Source of the DNA: Albugo candida
Lineage: Eukaryota; Oomycota; Peronosporomycetes; Albuginales; Albuginaceae
Assembly: GCA_905220665.1 (NCBI GenBank)
Contig: CAJNAR010000158.1
Span: 186,001-250,000 of the forward strand
Length of the DNA: 64,000 bases
Direction of reading: 5' to 3'
The notes beneath the pieces are model-generated. The model did no database searches. It worked only from the letters and a program-made list of their open reading frames with translations, and had not been told where the DNA came from. Positions 1-13,740 of this stretch are shown piece by piece (position 1 is the stretch's first letter; every line of letters starts with the position of its first letter). Position numbers and translations under genes: made by a program.

Positions 1-1300
1 AAGTCTCTTTGACTTTTTGCAGCTTTTCTTTCATATCGACAAAGGATAAAACCGCGACGCATAGTTCCTCATTCCTACTTGCATTCTTCCGAGCTTTTAG
101 AGGATACTGCAAGACATCCGAGATTTTAGTATCCCACTCCTGTTTCCTTGTGAAATCGCAAATATTGCATGAATCAGCATCCGATGAAGAGTACCCGCGT
201 TTCCTGGCATACGCTAAGCATTCGTTTTTCAATGGACACTCTGTACATCGTGCTACCTGCCCAAATTCTCTTACTTAGATCAAAGTATATCGAGTAGAAG
301 AGCAATTGCAACCTGCACACCACAAACTGTCGCACCAAGTTCCATGAGTGCCTGATTCAAGCTTCCCGGGCTGTCACACGATTCAACAAGACACTGCGCA
401 CGTTCCCTGTATAGCACAATTTACTATATGGACCTTTGTGTATGAAGTGTATACCAGGATAAATCAACCAGCTTTTTGTTCTTTGGATCCGCGCCAACTG
501 CACGTAATCTAGCCATCACTCTGATGACATTCCCATCCACAAGAGGTTCTTTTTGGTCGAATGCGATGGATGCGATGGCGCCTGAAAACACTTTATATAC
601 CAATCTGTTGATGAAAAGGATTACACTTACCTGCTGTGTACCGACCGATTCCAGGGATTGTCAGCAATGCTTCTACACTCGACGGAAGTTCACCATTATA
701 ATGTTCCATAACGTATTTGGCTCCGGCATGTAGCATCCTAGCACGTCGATAATAGCCGAGACCAGCCCACATCGAATTCACTTCCTAATCACGAATTAGC
801 AAGAGTAATTCCACACATCACATGCAGCGCTTGACCTCCTCACTCGCGCTTGCCAATTGAGCAATTGTAGGAAATCTGCTAATCCATCGAGTGAAATAAT
901 CGATCACAGTATCGACCCGTGTTTGCTGCAACATGATTTCGGATACCCAAGTCTCATATGGGCTTACAGTTCGACTTTCGACAATAGCTTCATCCATAAT
1001 AGGCTCTATTTTGACATTAGCACAGGGATCCTTCTGAAAGTAGGATTGAATGCTTCCTTTCTTATTGTCGCGCGCCGTATGTGCCGCTGTCGTCTTGTAG
1101 GGAGGTGGATCTCCTCGCCATGGTAAGTTCCGACGATGTGAGTCAAACCACTTCACAAGTTTTTCTCTAATAGCACACGCTTCTAACGCAGTAAACTGAT
1201 GGCACTTGTCCGAATGTGGATGGAAACTAGATGTCGCGCTTGGGTGCACGCAATCTTCTATATCGGGTTCAGTGCATTCTGACTTCATTTTTTCAGGCAT
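1..1300 (-). CDS. MUTYH: A/G-specific adenine DNA glycosylase (MutY/MUTYH), 3' end beyond window
   Basis: Removes adenine mispaired with 8-oxoguanine in base-excision repair, in nucleus and/or mitochondria. Exons fit by phase: 836-1300, 631-784, 455-581, 313-406 and 1-256, with introns of 48-56 nt. Seen: [31 protein letters not shown], the helix-hairpin-helix [13 protein letters not shown] with AIAS and VDGNVIRV after it, and the 4Fe-4S motif C-x6-C-x2-C-x5-C completed exactly across the 257-312 intron. The first ATG is at 1300; the frame is open slightly upstream but only through a TTG. Odd: about 50 residues separate LPWR from YETW, where bacterial MutY has about five; this insert contains KKGSIQSYF, resembling a non-canonical PCNA-interaction motif. 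The C-terminal 8-oxoG-recognition domain lies off the left edge. Identity is secure. Confidence 0.93.
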
Positions 1301-1715
1301 AATCAATCTCCCGCCAAAATTATCGTGTTCCAGCCTTTAGTGGTCCTCAGCGTAGATGAAAAGGTAGTCAGCGGGATGGAGACATCAAACAATCGCTTGT
1401 TTGCTCATCAGCGCAAAGATAAGGAACGAAGCAGCAATCGAGAAATTAATATGTGGGTCTCGAACATTTATATGCAATCACTTTATATCTCTTAACGAAG
1501 CAAGTAGAGATCCAGCGCTCTAAGTAATCGCTCAATGTTGCGATAGTACGGAATGAGTAAATGCCCACGTTATTGCCGATATGTGTCTCTACTTAACGTA
1601 AGAGATGCGTACGTCAGACCATGCCTGATACGCCATAGCTCGCGAAATCATTCTAATCGGCTGTCGATCGAAGAAGAGAGCGTTTTTGCGCTAAATCGCC
1701 CACGAGAACCTTCTT
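1301..1715. other. intergenic, 415 nt, no gene seen
   Basis: Lies upstream of the MUTYH start and downstream of the RadA stop, both on the minus strand. No long reading frame, recognisable RNA gene or repeat. It probably contains the MUTYH promoter and RadA 3' end. Confidence 0.6.
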
Positions 1716-3552
1716 TTAGCAAGGGATGTTTGTGAATTTGGCGCCACCAGCTCGAAATAGCAAAGTAAACGCATCCATTAAAGTGCTGACATAATGGATT
1801 TTGAGTGAGCCATCATACTTGGAAAGTTTTCTTCGTGTCTCCGGGCAAGTCACATGAGGTATAATCGACCATTTAAGTCCAATCTTATGTGCGGCCATGA
1901 GTCGAGACTCGAGCATTTTCACAGGGCGCAGAGCGCCTGAAAGCGCGATCTCTCCCAATAACAAACCGCGTGAATGAAGGGGATGATTCGTGAGTGCGCT
2001 AATCAACGCTGCTGCCAGCGCTAAATCGGCAGCAGGTTCTTGGATCGTATAGCCTTCAGCAACATTGATAAATACGCTCCTATTACCAAATTTAACATTG
2101 GCTCGTCTTTCCAAAACTGCGAGTAAAAGCTGAAGCTTCTCGTACGAAACTCCAACGCCTCGAATCTGAGTGAGTGAGTTGTGATGACTTCGATTCACTA
2201 AGGCCTGAATTTCAATCGGAATGGGCCGAGAGCCCTCCATAGTTATAGTGATGGCAGAACCGTCACATTCGGGTGATTGCGTTGTTGGTACTCCAGATGC
2301 ATCGCAAGTCTCGACATGAGTTGGCGATATGTACGCGAGTAGCGGATTTGTTAACGTCATCAATCCTTTGTCCGTCATGTCAAAAACTCCAATTTCGCTA
2401 GTCGTACCAAATCGATTTTTCAGACATCTTAAAAATCTTCTGGAGGATTGAGGGTCACCTTCAAGCTGCATGACTGTGTCGACAATATGCTCTAGGACTT
2501 TAGGACCAGCTATATCTCCGCTTTTCGTAACGTGACCGATCAAAATAACTGGAATGTTTTGCTCTTTTGCGAGCCGCAGAAAGCGCAATGTACACTCCTT
2601 CACTTGATTGACGCTTCCTGCTGCCGAGGGTATGTCTGGAGCGAAGATCGTTTGAATTGAATCCATGATAATCCCTGCAAATGAACACTCAGAATTCTCA
2701 CCAGAATGAACCAACTCAAAAATAGTATCAATGTTGATTTCGCTTGCAACATATAGATTGGAATTGATTTTTCCAAGTCTCTGTGCGCGAAGTCTGACTT
2801 GAGCTAAGCTTTCTTCGCCAGATATGTACAAAATCTGTTGAACCGGATCGTTAGTGATTGGATTGAGAGAATCTGCGAGCATATTTGCTACTTGCAATGC
2901 AAGCTACAGCAGCACAGGACTCAGTTTCTTAAAGTTGACAACAACCTCTAAAGAACACGTACTGTGCTTTTTCCGATACCGGGGCTTCCTGATAATAATG
3001 TCAAGGATCCTTGGACCACACCACCTCCAAATACCCAATTCTAGAGACATAAAATAAGCAAAATACGGTTGCTGAATGACTTATCCCCACCAGCTCTTTG
3101 TTTTCTAATGCGATCCGTTCATCCAAAAGCGTGCTATCTTCCACATGTACCATTTTTATTGGTTGAGTCAACTTCGTTTGCGTGGAAGCTTTCAAATGAC
3201 CCGACCAGGAAATCGAGTCCTTTGCGGCCGCTTGAATGATACCTTTTGCTGTCTTGTTGTACGTGTGTGCATTCGGCTGACGGTAGCCAAAAGCAATCCC
3301 ATTACTACTGTCGGATGACAACAGTTTTCGCTCGGAAATCTGTCCCCAAGACTCGCATGCGGGGCATTGACCTTGCCATTTAGCAAACGGCTGGCTACAA
3401 TTGCGGCAATAAAAATTCGCATCATGCTGACCTGAGAATGCACGTCTGGAGAACAACTTGTTGTTACCATCCATTCGGTAGCATGATGATTTCCGACGAG
3501 TGTGATAAATTGTTTGTGCTTTCGAGAGCCAAGAAATCCATGATCGGATCAT
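1716..3552 (-). CDS. radA: RadA/Sms-type DNA repair ATPase
   Basis: RecA-family branch-migration ATPase of bacterial type; in a eukaryote it most likely acts in an organelle, an inference from its bacterial relationship. Exons 3091-3552, 2963-3040 and 1716-2903 give 575 codons including the stop, near 570 aa as in plant RADA proteins. Seen: N-terminal zinc ribbon with Cys49, Cys52, Cys63 and Cys66 around KWQGQCPAC; Walker A GSPGIGKST, reached only after splicing the 3041-3090 intron; the RadA signature KNRFG; and a C-terminal Lon-like domain with PAADLALAAAL. The first 45 residues are rich in Arg and Ser with few acidic residues, compatible with a targeting peptide. The gene is divergent from DIM1 with 86 nt between start codons, so the two likely share a promoter. 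Confidence 0.93.
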
Positions 3553-3584
3553 AATTCCTCATTAAAATCACCGTAGCCTTCTGA

Positions 3585-4842
<1,258 letters not shown>

Positions 4843-4957
4843 GTATTTAGGCAAGCTATAATATAAATGGAAAAACGGCCGGAGCTTCAAAACTATTTAT
4901 GATTTTTCGGTTATTCATGAGTCGATTCGGCAGTATCGTTTCGTCGTGGCATTCTGC

Positions 4958-7843
4958 ATGGATCGTACCCGACGACAGGACAACGACCAAAGTCGAGGTA
5001 GCAGCCGTTATCTTGAGGCTGATCGTGGAAGCGATCATCGTGAAGATCCTCGTGTTTACCATGAAAATACCACTAGGGAGAAGCGAAGAAATTATCGGCA
5101 TGATCGAGAATACTCGGATGAAAGTAGCGATAGTGATCGAGAGACTCGGCGGTTCCGCAGTCGAGCACGGGATTCCCGTAGAGATCAGTTCGGGAAGGAT
5201 TTTTACGATACCTCGAGGAAATGGTCGGGAGATAGTGAGCGCGAATATTCAGATGACGAATATTCGAGTGGCTCAGCTCGTTCAAGTACAACTTCTTCAT
5301 CGTTTCGACGTCCCGCTACCTATGACCCCCATCTTGCTCGTCGCGAAATCAAGTCTAGGTCAAAATCTGGCAATGGCCGTCGCAAAAGCCAACTCAAGCA
5401 CGAACTAGGATTGTCTGATGAAGATGCGCCTAGCAGTGATGTCGAAGGATCAAGTGACGATTCTAGAAATCTTCGTAAGCCAAGCAGAGTCAGCCCAACC
5501 ACATCAGACCATGATAGCATTAATAAAGTGCAGACTGCGTACGAGATTGCAGTTCAAGAATTGGAGAGAGCTCGTTTGGATGAACAGAGAGCCCAAGAAT
5601 CACTGGTGAAATTGACACTTTTAAGCAAATCTCAGACCGCTATATTGAAGTCAGCAATGACAAAACGGCTTCAGGAGAAAGATTTGCTGCTTGAAGACGT
5701 GCTTACGGTAGTCAATGATCACGAGGCGAAGCTGAAAAATGCCGGAGTGGATTTCATCCCATACTCGCCATCTTTCACAAGCGCACATAACGAAACCACA
5801 GTAGACGCCGACGGGTTTGGTGATGCCGTAATATCGCAAGACGGAATCGAACGATCCTCAATGATAAAACCGCTGGAGGCTCTTCAAACGATTGACTCTA
5901 CTATCAGTGTCGATAGCATCAAATATCAGCAACTGGAAGCGGAAGTCGATAAGCTCAGGGAACTCAACAAGCAATTGCAAGAGAGCACACAGGCTGATGC
6001 ATCGAAGCTCAGCAGTACGCTTTCGACATCCAACTCCGAATCCGAACTAATGTTCAAAGTGAGTTATTTCTCAGAGGCAATTCACCGCATAACCGTCTAT
6101 CAATTGTAGCTGGAGAAGGCTGAAACTTTGTTGCGTGAGGCATTAGCAAAGGTATCACCCGTTCATTCGGTCAAAGCAAACAACCTTTTAACATTTGCGT
6201 GGCTTGTACAGAACACCAAATTGCAACAGGAGCTTGAGCTTCTTCACTCAAGCCGTATGACCCGTCCAGCGACAGACGTTGCTCATGGTTCCATTGAGCC
6301 ATCGAGTCATTCGGAGGTACACAATCTTCATTTAATCACCACACCTCACATTTCCTCGCAGTCAAAATCGGCCAAATTCGAACAAGAGCTCAAGAGTATG
6401 AGAGAAGAACTCAGCAGTGCCAAAAAGGAGATGCAGTCGCGTGAAGCTTCCTGGACGGAACGCACTGCAAAACTCAAAGCCCTGGCTGAAAAAGAATTGA
6501 ATAAAATAAAACACCAAGCGAAGAAAGCAATTCTAGATCTCAAGCAGAAGCTGGACACGCGTACCAAAGCTAATCAGCAATCTCTGCATGCCTTGTCTCG
6601 GATCGTGCCATTCGTCCGGAACCAAAAAGCCGAAATTTGTCTTCTGCATGCTCAGATGCAAGAGCTACATCTTCAGGGCCCTCGTCTGGCAAAGCATTTG
6701 GGTGAGAGTATCCTACAGCGAGTACAAAAACAAGCTGATGCAATGAGTGGCGTGGTGGAGAGCTATCAGAGAGAATTGAAAGAACGCAAAAGACTATTCA
6801 ACCTTGTACAGGAACTCAAGGGTAATATTCGGGTCTTGTGTCGTGTTCGTCCCATGTCAAAGACCGAGATAGCCAACGGCTGCAAACTTGCGTGCAAATT
6901 TGTGCCTGGAAATTCGCAGGAAATCTCTCTGAGCGGGGAAAGAGGCAAGATGAAAGTCTGGGAGTTCGATCATGTTTTTAACGCTTCATCGACGCAAGAG
7001 GAGATATTTGCAGAGATTAAACCTCTGGTAACCAGTATCTTGGACGGGTACAACGTCTGTATCTTCGCGTACGGTCAAACTGGATCAGGGAAGACTCATA
7101 CTATGTCGGGTTCCATAGAATCTCCAGGAGTTAATACTCGATCACTTCAGGAGCTGTTTGAGAAGAAGCGCGAACGGTTGAAAGAGTTCCAAGATGACAT
7201 CACCGTCAGTGTCATGGAGATCTATAATGAGCAAATTCGGGACCTTCTGATACAAGATGGCAGCAGTACAAATTTGCAAGTCCGGCAAGGGCCCAATGGT
7301 AACTTTGTGCCTGGACTGACTCAAGTTCCTGTCCAAACACTCGATGAAGTGCTTGATTTGATTCAGATCGGGAATAAATATCGAAGTACCCACGCCACAG
7401 ATATGAACGAGCATAGTAGTCGAAGTCATTCGATTCTGTCGGTGCAATTGACGAGCCAAAATCTGGTCACAAGCGCCGTCAGCCATGGGAAGGTATTCCT
7501 TGTGGACTTGGCCGGGTCGGAACGTTTATCAAAGACAGGAGCGGAAGGTTTGCGCTTGAAAGAAGCCCAAAATATCAACAGATCTTTGTCAGCACTTGGA
7601 GACGTGATTGCAGCTCGAGCGAATAAGCAGAAACATGTCCCATATCGTAATTCCTCACTCACGTATCTGTTGCAGGATGCTCTTGGTGGCGACTCCAAAA
7701 CACTGATGGTTGCATGTGCCAGTCCAGTTGACTACAACAGCGAAGAATCTTTCTGCACTTTGAATTTTGCTTCCAGGACACGGACTGTTGAAATGGGGAA
7801 AGCAACGAGAAATCTTACACAAATGCCGAGTAAGGATACTTGA
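4958..7843 (+). CDS. kinesin-14, C-terminal motor
   Basis: Minus-end-directed microtubule motor, usually used in spindle assembly and focusing. Exons 4958-6058, 6110-6151, 6212-6316 and 6362-7843, about 909 aa. Residues 1-180 are highly charged (Arg, Asp, Ser), followed by a long coiled coil to about residue 560. The neck LKGNIRVLCRVRP directly precedes the motor, the hallmark of kinesin-14. Motor motifs: P-loop GQTGSGKTHTM near residue 655, NEHSSRSHS (switch I) and VDLAGSERLSKTGAEG (switch II). The start is the first ATG; the frame extends upstream only through a GTG. Introns 2 and 3 are in-frame and inferred from good donor and acceptor sites. The gene converges on the cohesin gene with 71 nt between stops. 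Confidence 0.93.
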
Positions 7844-7914
7844 AAATTCAGAAGAACACAAAACGAATCAAAATTTGAATGTGATCAATAAATATGTCCA
7901 AGATCTCGTTGACA

Positions 7915-10900
7915 CTATCTTCGACGTCGTACTCGTCGTGAATCAATTTCGTCTTCGCTGTCAGCTTGTGCAATAGCCCCGAGACTGCTTGTAGGAGAAG
8001 CCGTTCGCTCGCTATTGTGAAGGTCTTTTGCGTTCGACAAGTGCATGCTTTGTTGTGTAAGCCTCTTGTCGACCATTTGGATTGGCGATGTCGCATTCGA
8101 GTCAACATCCTTTACTTCGCTTTCAGTGATCTGAGTGGGCTGCATGAGGCCTACAGATTCCGTGTCGCTTTCTCCTGCCGCAGCGTTCTCCGAGTCCTCT
8201 GCTTGCGGAGACCTGATCATGTCATCGTCATGTGAGGATTGAGAGTCAATACGTCGTCGTTTGGAATCAAGAGTGTCGTTTACAGTGACGCTGATTTCAG
8301 CGTCAAGACTCGTTCGCTTGTTTGAACTTAAGTTATCTTTGTCTACGCTGGCTCTCCCATTCGATTGTTCCTCTCCAACGCCCTCGTTCAACGCATTTGT
8401 CTTTGAACGCGACTTCCGTTTTAATAGAGGAGAACGTAGATGCCGACTCGATGCTTTTCCAATCTTATTTGCGCTCTCATTCAGCAACGACCGAAAGTTC
8501 AATAGGATCCGCCAGTGTGAATCGAAAGCGGATTCATCTTCCGGGATGTCTTGTGCGCGCTCCAAGAGCTGCGTGAAGTAATTCCCCAGTTGTGTACGAG
8601 TTTGTCGATCCAAATGCACCAAGTATGGACGAAGACATTCGAGAAAGCCAAAATTGCGATGATCCTCCAGTGCATATCGTATGCCTTCACATAAAAAGCG
8701 GAAAAATGAAGCAGTAAGTGACGGAGCGATCTTTCCAACACCCAACGATTGGCTGAGTTTTTTGCTTAAATCTTTGAGCTCTTGATCCAGTGCGATGATA
8801 TTCGCTTGTAAATCTTCTACGTCTTCTTCCTGTCCACTTTCCTGCTGTTTCAACTCGTCTTGCATTATCAATAGCGTTGTGAATAGCTGACGTAGAGCGG
8901 TCATTTGTATTTCCAAAAATCGTATTGGTGTGTTGTTTCTGAAATACTTGCAAAATGCCTTCACTGCCTCGAGACTCTTGTCATCGCTACCGGTCAAATA
9001 TCGTAGAATCGCAGCAGCTTGTCGCTTGCTTCCAGGATTACAAATCGAAGCCTTTCCAAGTGAAATCAATACATCCGCTTTAGACGAGCCGAGTCCTCCT
9101 TCATCGCTCGCCACAATGACTTCATCTTCTTTGTCTGGTTCGTCAGCCTCCATAAGGTTCTCAAAGCACATTTGAGAAAGCAGAACCAGAAGTTTCGGAA
9201 GCACCCATTCAAGTGTGGCGTACGGTTCCGGAAGATCCTGAAATTTCTCCACGAGCAAGCAACGTACATCACAATACACCTGGAATGCTATCGCTTGTGA
9301 ATCACGAACATACACTCCAATATCACCGTCCATTGTTATCTCGGTCGGATCGAGACAATCGACCGCATCATTCCCATTTGGACTAATAGTCGACGCGAGA
9401 GAGTTTTTCTCCAAATGCATTTGTAGGACCGATATCAACGCTTCTTCCAAAATGGTTCGTGCGTGTTGGATACGCTTAATCAAATATTGAGAGTGAGAGT
9501 CACTGCTGGCAGAGATTTGATGCTCGTCCATTGTGGAAAGCGTATTGAACACTGGGCGCGATAGCCATAAAAGATTCAAATACAAGGTCATCAGCACGTG
9601 CTTTATGCACGATGCATCTCTCATCGGACCCTCCAAAGCAACAATTTGAACCGTACGTCGAGCAACAAGCTTGCATAGATCTCTTACAACTTGGTCCACG
9701 CGATCAACGAGCTCGGTAGAATCTGTATTGGTGGAGGAGTCGAGTTGTGATGTGTCTAAAGTCGCGTGAACGTGAGCATTTATATACTTGAACAAGCAAC
9801 AGAAACGTGTCATGCTCACAACGAGCGAATGTTCCATATCGAGAATCTTCCTTCTTTGTTTTTTTGTATTTTTTTTTGTTTCAGTTGTGCCGATTCCGGC
9901 CATGTACTTTTCGTCTACTTGCAAAGCAGAGGATAGTTTCTCAATAATTTCGTCAAAAAGTTCGTGTACAACCAGGTCAGTCTCTTTCTTGATTGCTTCA
10001 TTTTCGCACTGAGCAAAGTGACGAAATGCCATTGCAATCCCGTTGAGCAGCTGCTCATCACGGTGCGACGAATATATATATCGCAGTTTTTGAAGAAGGC
10101 CAGATATGGTTCCGGCATCTATTGCGATACTGACTGGGATGCATAAGAAAAGCTGAACCAACTGCATTAAATTCTCTGAGTCGGACTGATGCACGATGAG
10201 AAGCTTGGGTAGCTCCTTGACCAATGTGGCTGTGATGCCATTCTAGAGCATATAGAAACCGGTGAACGAGAGAGCGATTACATAATCCGATAGGAGCTTC
10301 ACCGTTTCAGTTTGCAGCCTCTTCCTGCCTGACGTTTGCATGTTGAGTAGCTTTTCGACACAGTTGACATATATTCGAATCAGAATGGATCGCTGTCCGC
10401 TGCTCAGCTCTGGAGCTTGTTTATCGGCCAGGATAAGACTTGTTAGCACCTTCCATTCTTTAAGCACCTCTAAAGACAAAAGAGCAATGACATCTCCGAG
10501 TGTACAAAAACTTCGCTAAATCCTTACGGCAATCATCCAAGCCCCAGAATGCGTCCACAAGAGACGCCACAGCCTCAACGGGTACATTATGGTTTTCCAC
10601 GTATTCTTCGACCAATTCCACTAATGCGACTGCCTGTGTGACCAGCTGTTCTTTCTTCAATTTCCCGTTCTTATTTGCACCAGGAACACCGAAAGCGTCA
10701 TACTGTAAGCAGACGAATTCTGCTGCCGCTTTTCGAATGTGTGGGTTTGCATCAGTGAATATGAGAGTTTCCACAGTGTCCAATGTGACTTCAGCATTGA
10801 TAAAACCTCTTTTATCGACTGCTATCAAAAGCCGAATAGCTCTGAGGACCACTTCATCATCCACGTCTTTACACAAATCCAAGTATCTTTGCAAAAATCG

Positions 10901-12265
10901 AGACGTGAATAGCTGAAGCTTGTTGGCAAATTCGTCGCATTCGTATAATTCGTTGAGTAATTTTACAGCATGGAGACGAACTTTTGCATCTTTGTCGTTC
11001 AGTAACCAGCCAACGTACTTTAAGTAATTATCCTTGAGGAATTCTTGAGGTAGGGATCGAGTCCAACTGCCAAGAGTCTTCAAACTTGCAATCCGGATAT
11101 CACTCACCACGTCACGATAACGATGAATTACAATACCATTGAAAATCAGGAATAAGAGGTCGACAGTTTGTTTATACTGCTTCGTGTACGCTTCTTTGTT
11201 CTTCATCAAAGCTGTTGATTTCTTCACTGCGGACGTTGTTTTATTCCCACGTGCTGCTTTGAGTTGCCGTTGAACAATCGATAGCTGCTCAGATAAACCA
11301 CTTGCAGCTTCTGCAAGTTGAATGCTTATTGTATAGGCAGCAATGCTTGCAGTGTGTCGAATAGCACGGATCTCGGCACTATGAGAGAGACTATCAATCT
11401 CGGGATCTACATTCAGCCAAAATGTACCTTGAAAGGGTTGTCAACCAGTCAACGAATCGCTGTATGAAATTGCTTGCGAAGAGATCGTCGTTTTTCTGTG
11501 CCTCGGCAACCAGCAGCTTCCAAAAAGCGGTGAAACGCTCTGTTGTCTTTTTCCATTTCTTCTTCCTTGAAGATACCGGGTACTCTTCATTTGAACTTTC
11601 CAAGTCTTGTAAGACTTTCTTAACCTGCAAACAAAAATCGGTCAGAGCACCAGGCGAGCAACAATCACAGACAACATGTACCAAATTGCTCATTTCAATC
11701 TCATCCAGATCTTCATTCTTCAATACACAAAGACCTCTTCCAGAACAAATTTGAAAAAATGAATTTAGAATTTCTCGAACTGCTTCTTGTGGATGGCTTT
11801 CGTAGCATTTTCTCCATTCCAAAACGATATTTTGCATTGAGCACTTTGTATCTTGGAACGCCTCTAAGCATAGAAAAGTAAGAAGAATGCATTAAACTGC
11901 TGTCCCTTCCTTCCTTGAACTCCAATGCACTGACCAAACAAAGCTGTGTTGTTCTGTACATCGATCGCGTTTGTTGCCGGCTGTGGACTTTTACTCAAAA
12001 CTTTCTTTTTGATCTTTTTCACAGCTTTCTCTTCTGTATCGGATGCCTCCTCTTCTGATATGCTGTATAGGAAGAAAGGAAACACATTAGACTGGTAGAA
12101 TTCCATCCGATTGAAATCGACCAACCTCATGCTTGTGAGCGTATCTGACTGCATGCCATCTTCTTCATCTCCTCTGAACGGCTTAATGCGACCCATATCT
12201 TTCTGAATATCACTTGCTTCGTACAATGGAGTCGGTTTTTTTCTTTCCCGCGTGCTTCGGCGCAT
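7915..12265 (-). CDS. SCC3: cohesin subunit Scc3/STAG (stromal antigen)
   Basis: HEAT-repeat subunit that binds the kleisin of the cohesin ring and is needed for sister-chromatid cohesion. Exons 12126-12265, 11935-12062, 11428-11863, 10528-11378, 10282-10469 and 7915-10242, 1356 aa, slightly longer than animal STAGs. Seen: STAG block LVLEWRKCY-like helices, DWLTTLS joined by splicing to SAEIRAIRHTAS, and the stromalin conservative domain with DIRIASLKTLGSWTRSLPQEFL then YLKYVGWLLNDKDAKVRLHAVKLL. The C-terminal 230 residues are low-complexity, rich in Ser, Asp and Arg, ending in a basic tail. The N-terminus MRRSTRERKKP is basic, as expected for a nuclear protein. Intron 5 (10243-10281) is only 39 nt. 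Confidence 0.93.
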
Positions 12266-12460
12266 ATTTCCTTTTAAATAAAGCAGATTGCAGTCGTGCC
12301 AGTCAAAAGGTAACAATTGAACAAACGGGTGGGTTCAAAGCAGCCTGTTGAATAAGTGGGCTGACTGCTTACTGGGAAAAAATCCAAAAGGCAATACCAA
12401 CGGCCTTGTTGCAGGATTGGATAAAATTCGATCAGCTAGTTGAGCAATTTCGTGGAACAT

Positions 12461-12490
12461 TCAGTCATTCACTTTCGATATTTTTTTCAA
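12461..12490 (+). promoter_or_regulatory. possible oomycete-type initiator element
   Basis: The stretch TCAGTCATTCACTTTCGATA, followed by a T-run, resembles the oomycete initiator consensus (TCATT followed by pyrimidines and an A/T-rich core). It lies 46-75 nt upstream of the ATG of the C2-domain gene, a usual distance for oomycete transcription starts. Based on one match by eye. Confidence 0.35.
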
Positions 12491-12535
12491 GATATTAGAA
12501 TTACGTTCACTTGAGAATTTGAGACGAAGGAAGAA

Positions 12536-13614
12536 ATGGCTGTCAACGATGGAACTATACATGTACGACCTGTTCGTGCCCGTGGATTACCAACAGTGGA
12601 TCTGATCAAGCGACAAAAACCCGTTGGTTTGTGAACCTCTATCTTGTAATACTCTGCCCGCTCACTATGTTTCAATGTAGTGTGTGTGTACTTGAAGGGC
12701 GCGAAAGTGAGTGAACGTGCTGTTAGTTTTCCGGCGACAAATGCGACAAATCCAGAATGGGAAGAAGAAGAGTATAACTCAATGGAATTGGACTACAATG
12801 CATCTTTGCATGAAAAGGATGTCGTTTTGGGTGTTGATGTCTACAATAACGAGTACAAAGACATTGTCATCGGAACAGGACACATCAACATATCGAAAGT
12901 TATTCACAAAGATACCCGAGGTAATGTATCACGCGTTTGGCAACTTTTTCGGATCATGACGGCACTTTTGACGTAGAACCTGCCGAGTTTACAGTTCACT
13001 TGCATGAAAAACCAAGTGGATCGGATGTTCGTGGGGATGTCACTCTGTCCGTTTGGTTTGGTCCGCCGATACGGAAGGCATTTCGGGCTGCCCGTCGTGC
13101 TTCCAGGTTGCTCGAAGCACGCGATCATCTGGTTGCTGCAGTCTACACATTGCTATGTGGCATTGGTCGAGCGACAAAACGGTTCTTTTACTTGTGCGTG
13201 TTCTCAGCACTATAGCCAACATCGTCTTATGTCTGAATGTTCTTCTACTCTAGGGACAAAATGTGCGATATGATGAGAAGAAACCGGAGATTGAGCATCT
13301 TTCTTATGATTTTGATGGGTCTTTGCGTGGCTGGAATCGCCGCTGTTGTCGTGGCTATTGCGATTCCTACGGCAGCAATTGCATTGTTCACTTTTCCGTT
13401 ATGGATTCTTCCTGTTCTGACGATAACATTCCTCAGTTCTCCAATCTGGATCCCTGCATTGCTAGTCTTTGGCTTGTTTATGGGGATGATTGGATCTGTG
13501 GCCTTTGGTGTTGGCATCACGTCTCATCCCGTACGTCGTATGGGAGCAATGATGGCGCAGAAATTGAAACACATGGGTATCATGCAGCGTATAATGTATT
13601 CCAAATCGGCTTAA
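12536..13614 (+). CDS. C2-domain protein with hydrophobic multi-pass C-terminus
   Basis: Exons 12536-12626, 12681-12920, 12977-13193 and 13254-13614, 302 aa. Residues 1-145 read as a C2 domain: start GTIHVRPVRARGLP, central NPEWEEEE (the usual NPxWxE block), VVLGVDVYN, and GHINISK. The C-terminal third is strongly hydrophobic with about three membrane spans, beginning RLSIFLMILMGLCVAGIAAV, and a short basic tail. Domain family suggests Ca2+/phospholipid-linked membrane contact or tethering; the precise role is unknown. The apparent frame change near 12950 is removed by a 56-nt intron with perfect phase, so no frameshift is needed. Confidence 0.8.
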
Positions 13615-13740
13615 TCAAAGTGCGTCGAGTTTCCAAAGTCAAAATTGTTGAAAGCAATCGATGGTAGTCTAAGTTCAATAACATCAGCCGACAATTCCTC
13701 TTTATATTGATATGTGTTACTTGTGCAATCACTTTAGTCT

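Noticed and set aside
12921..12976. Apparent frameshift in the C2-domain gene at a run of five T
   Set aside because: A 56-nt GT-AG intron removes it with exact phase.
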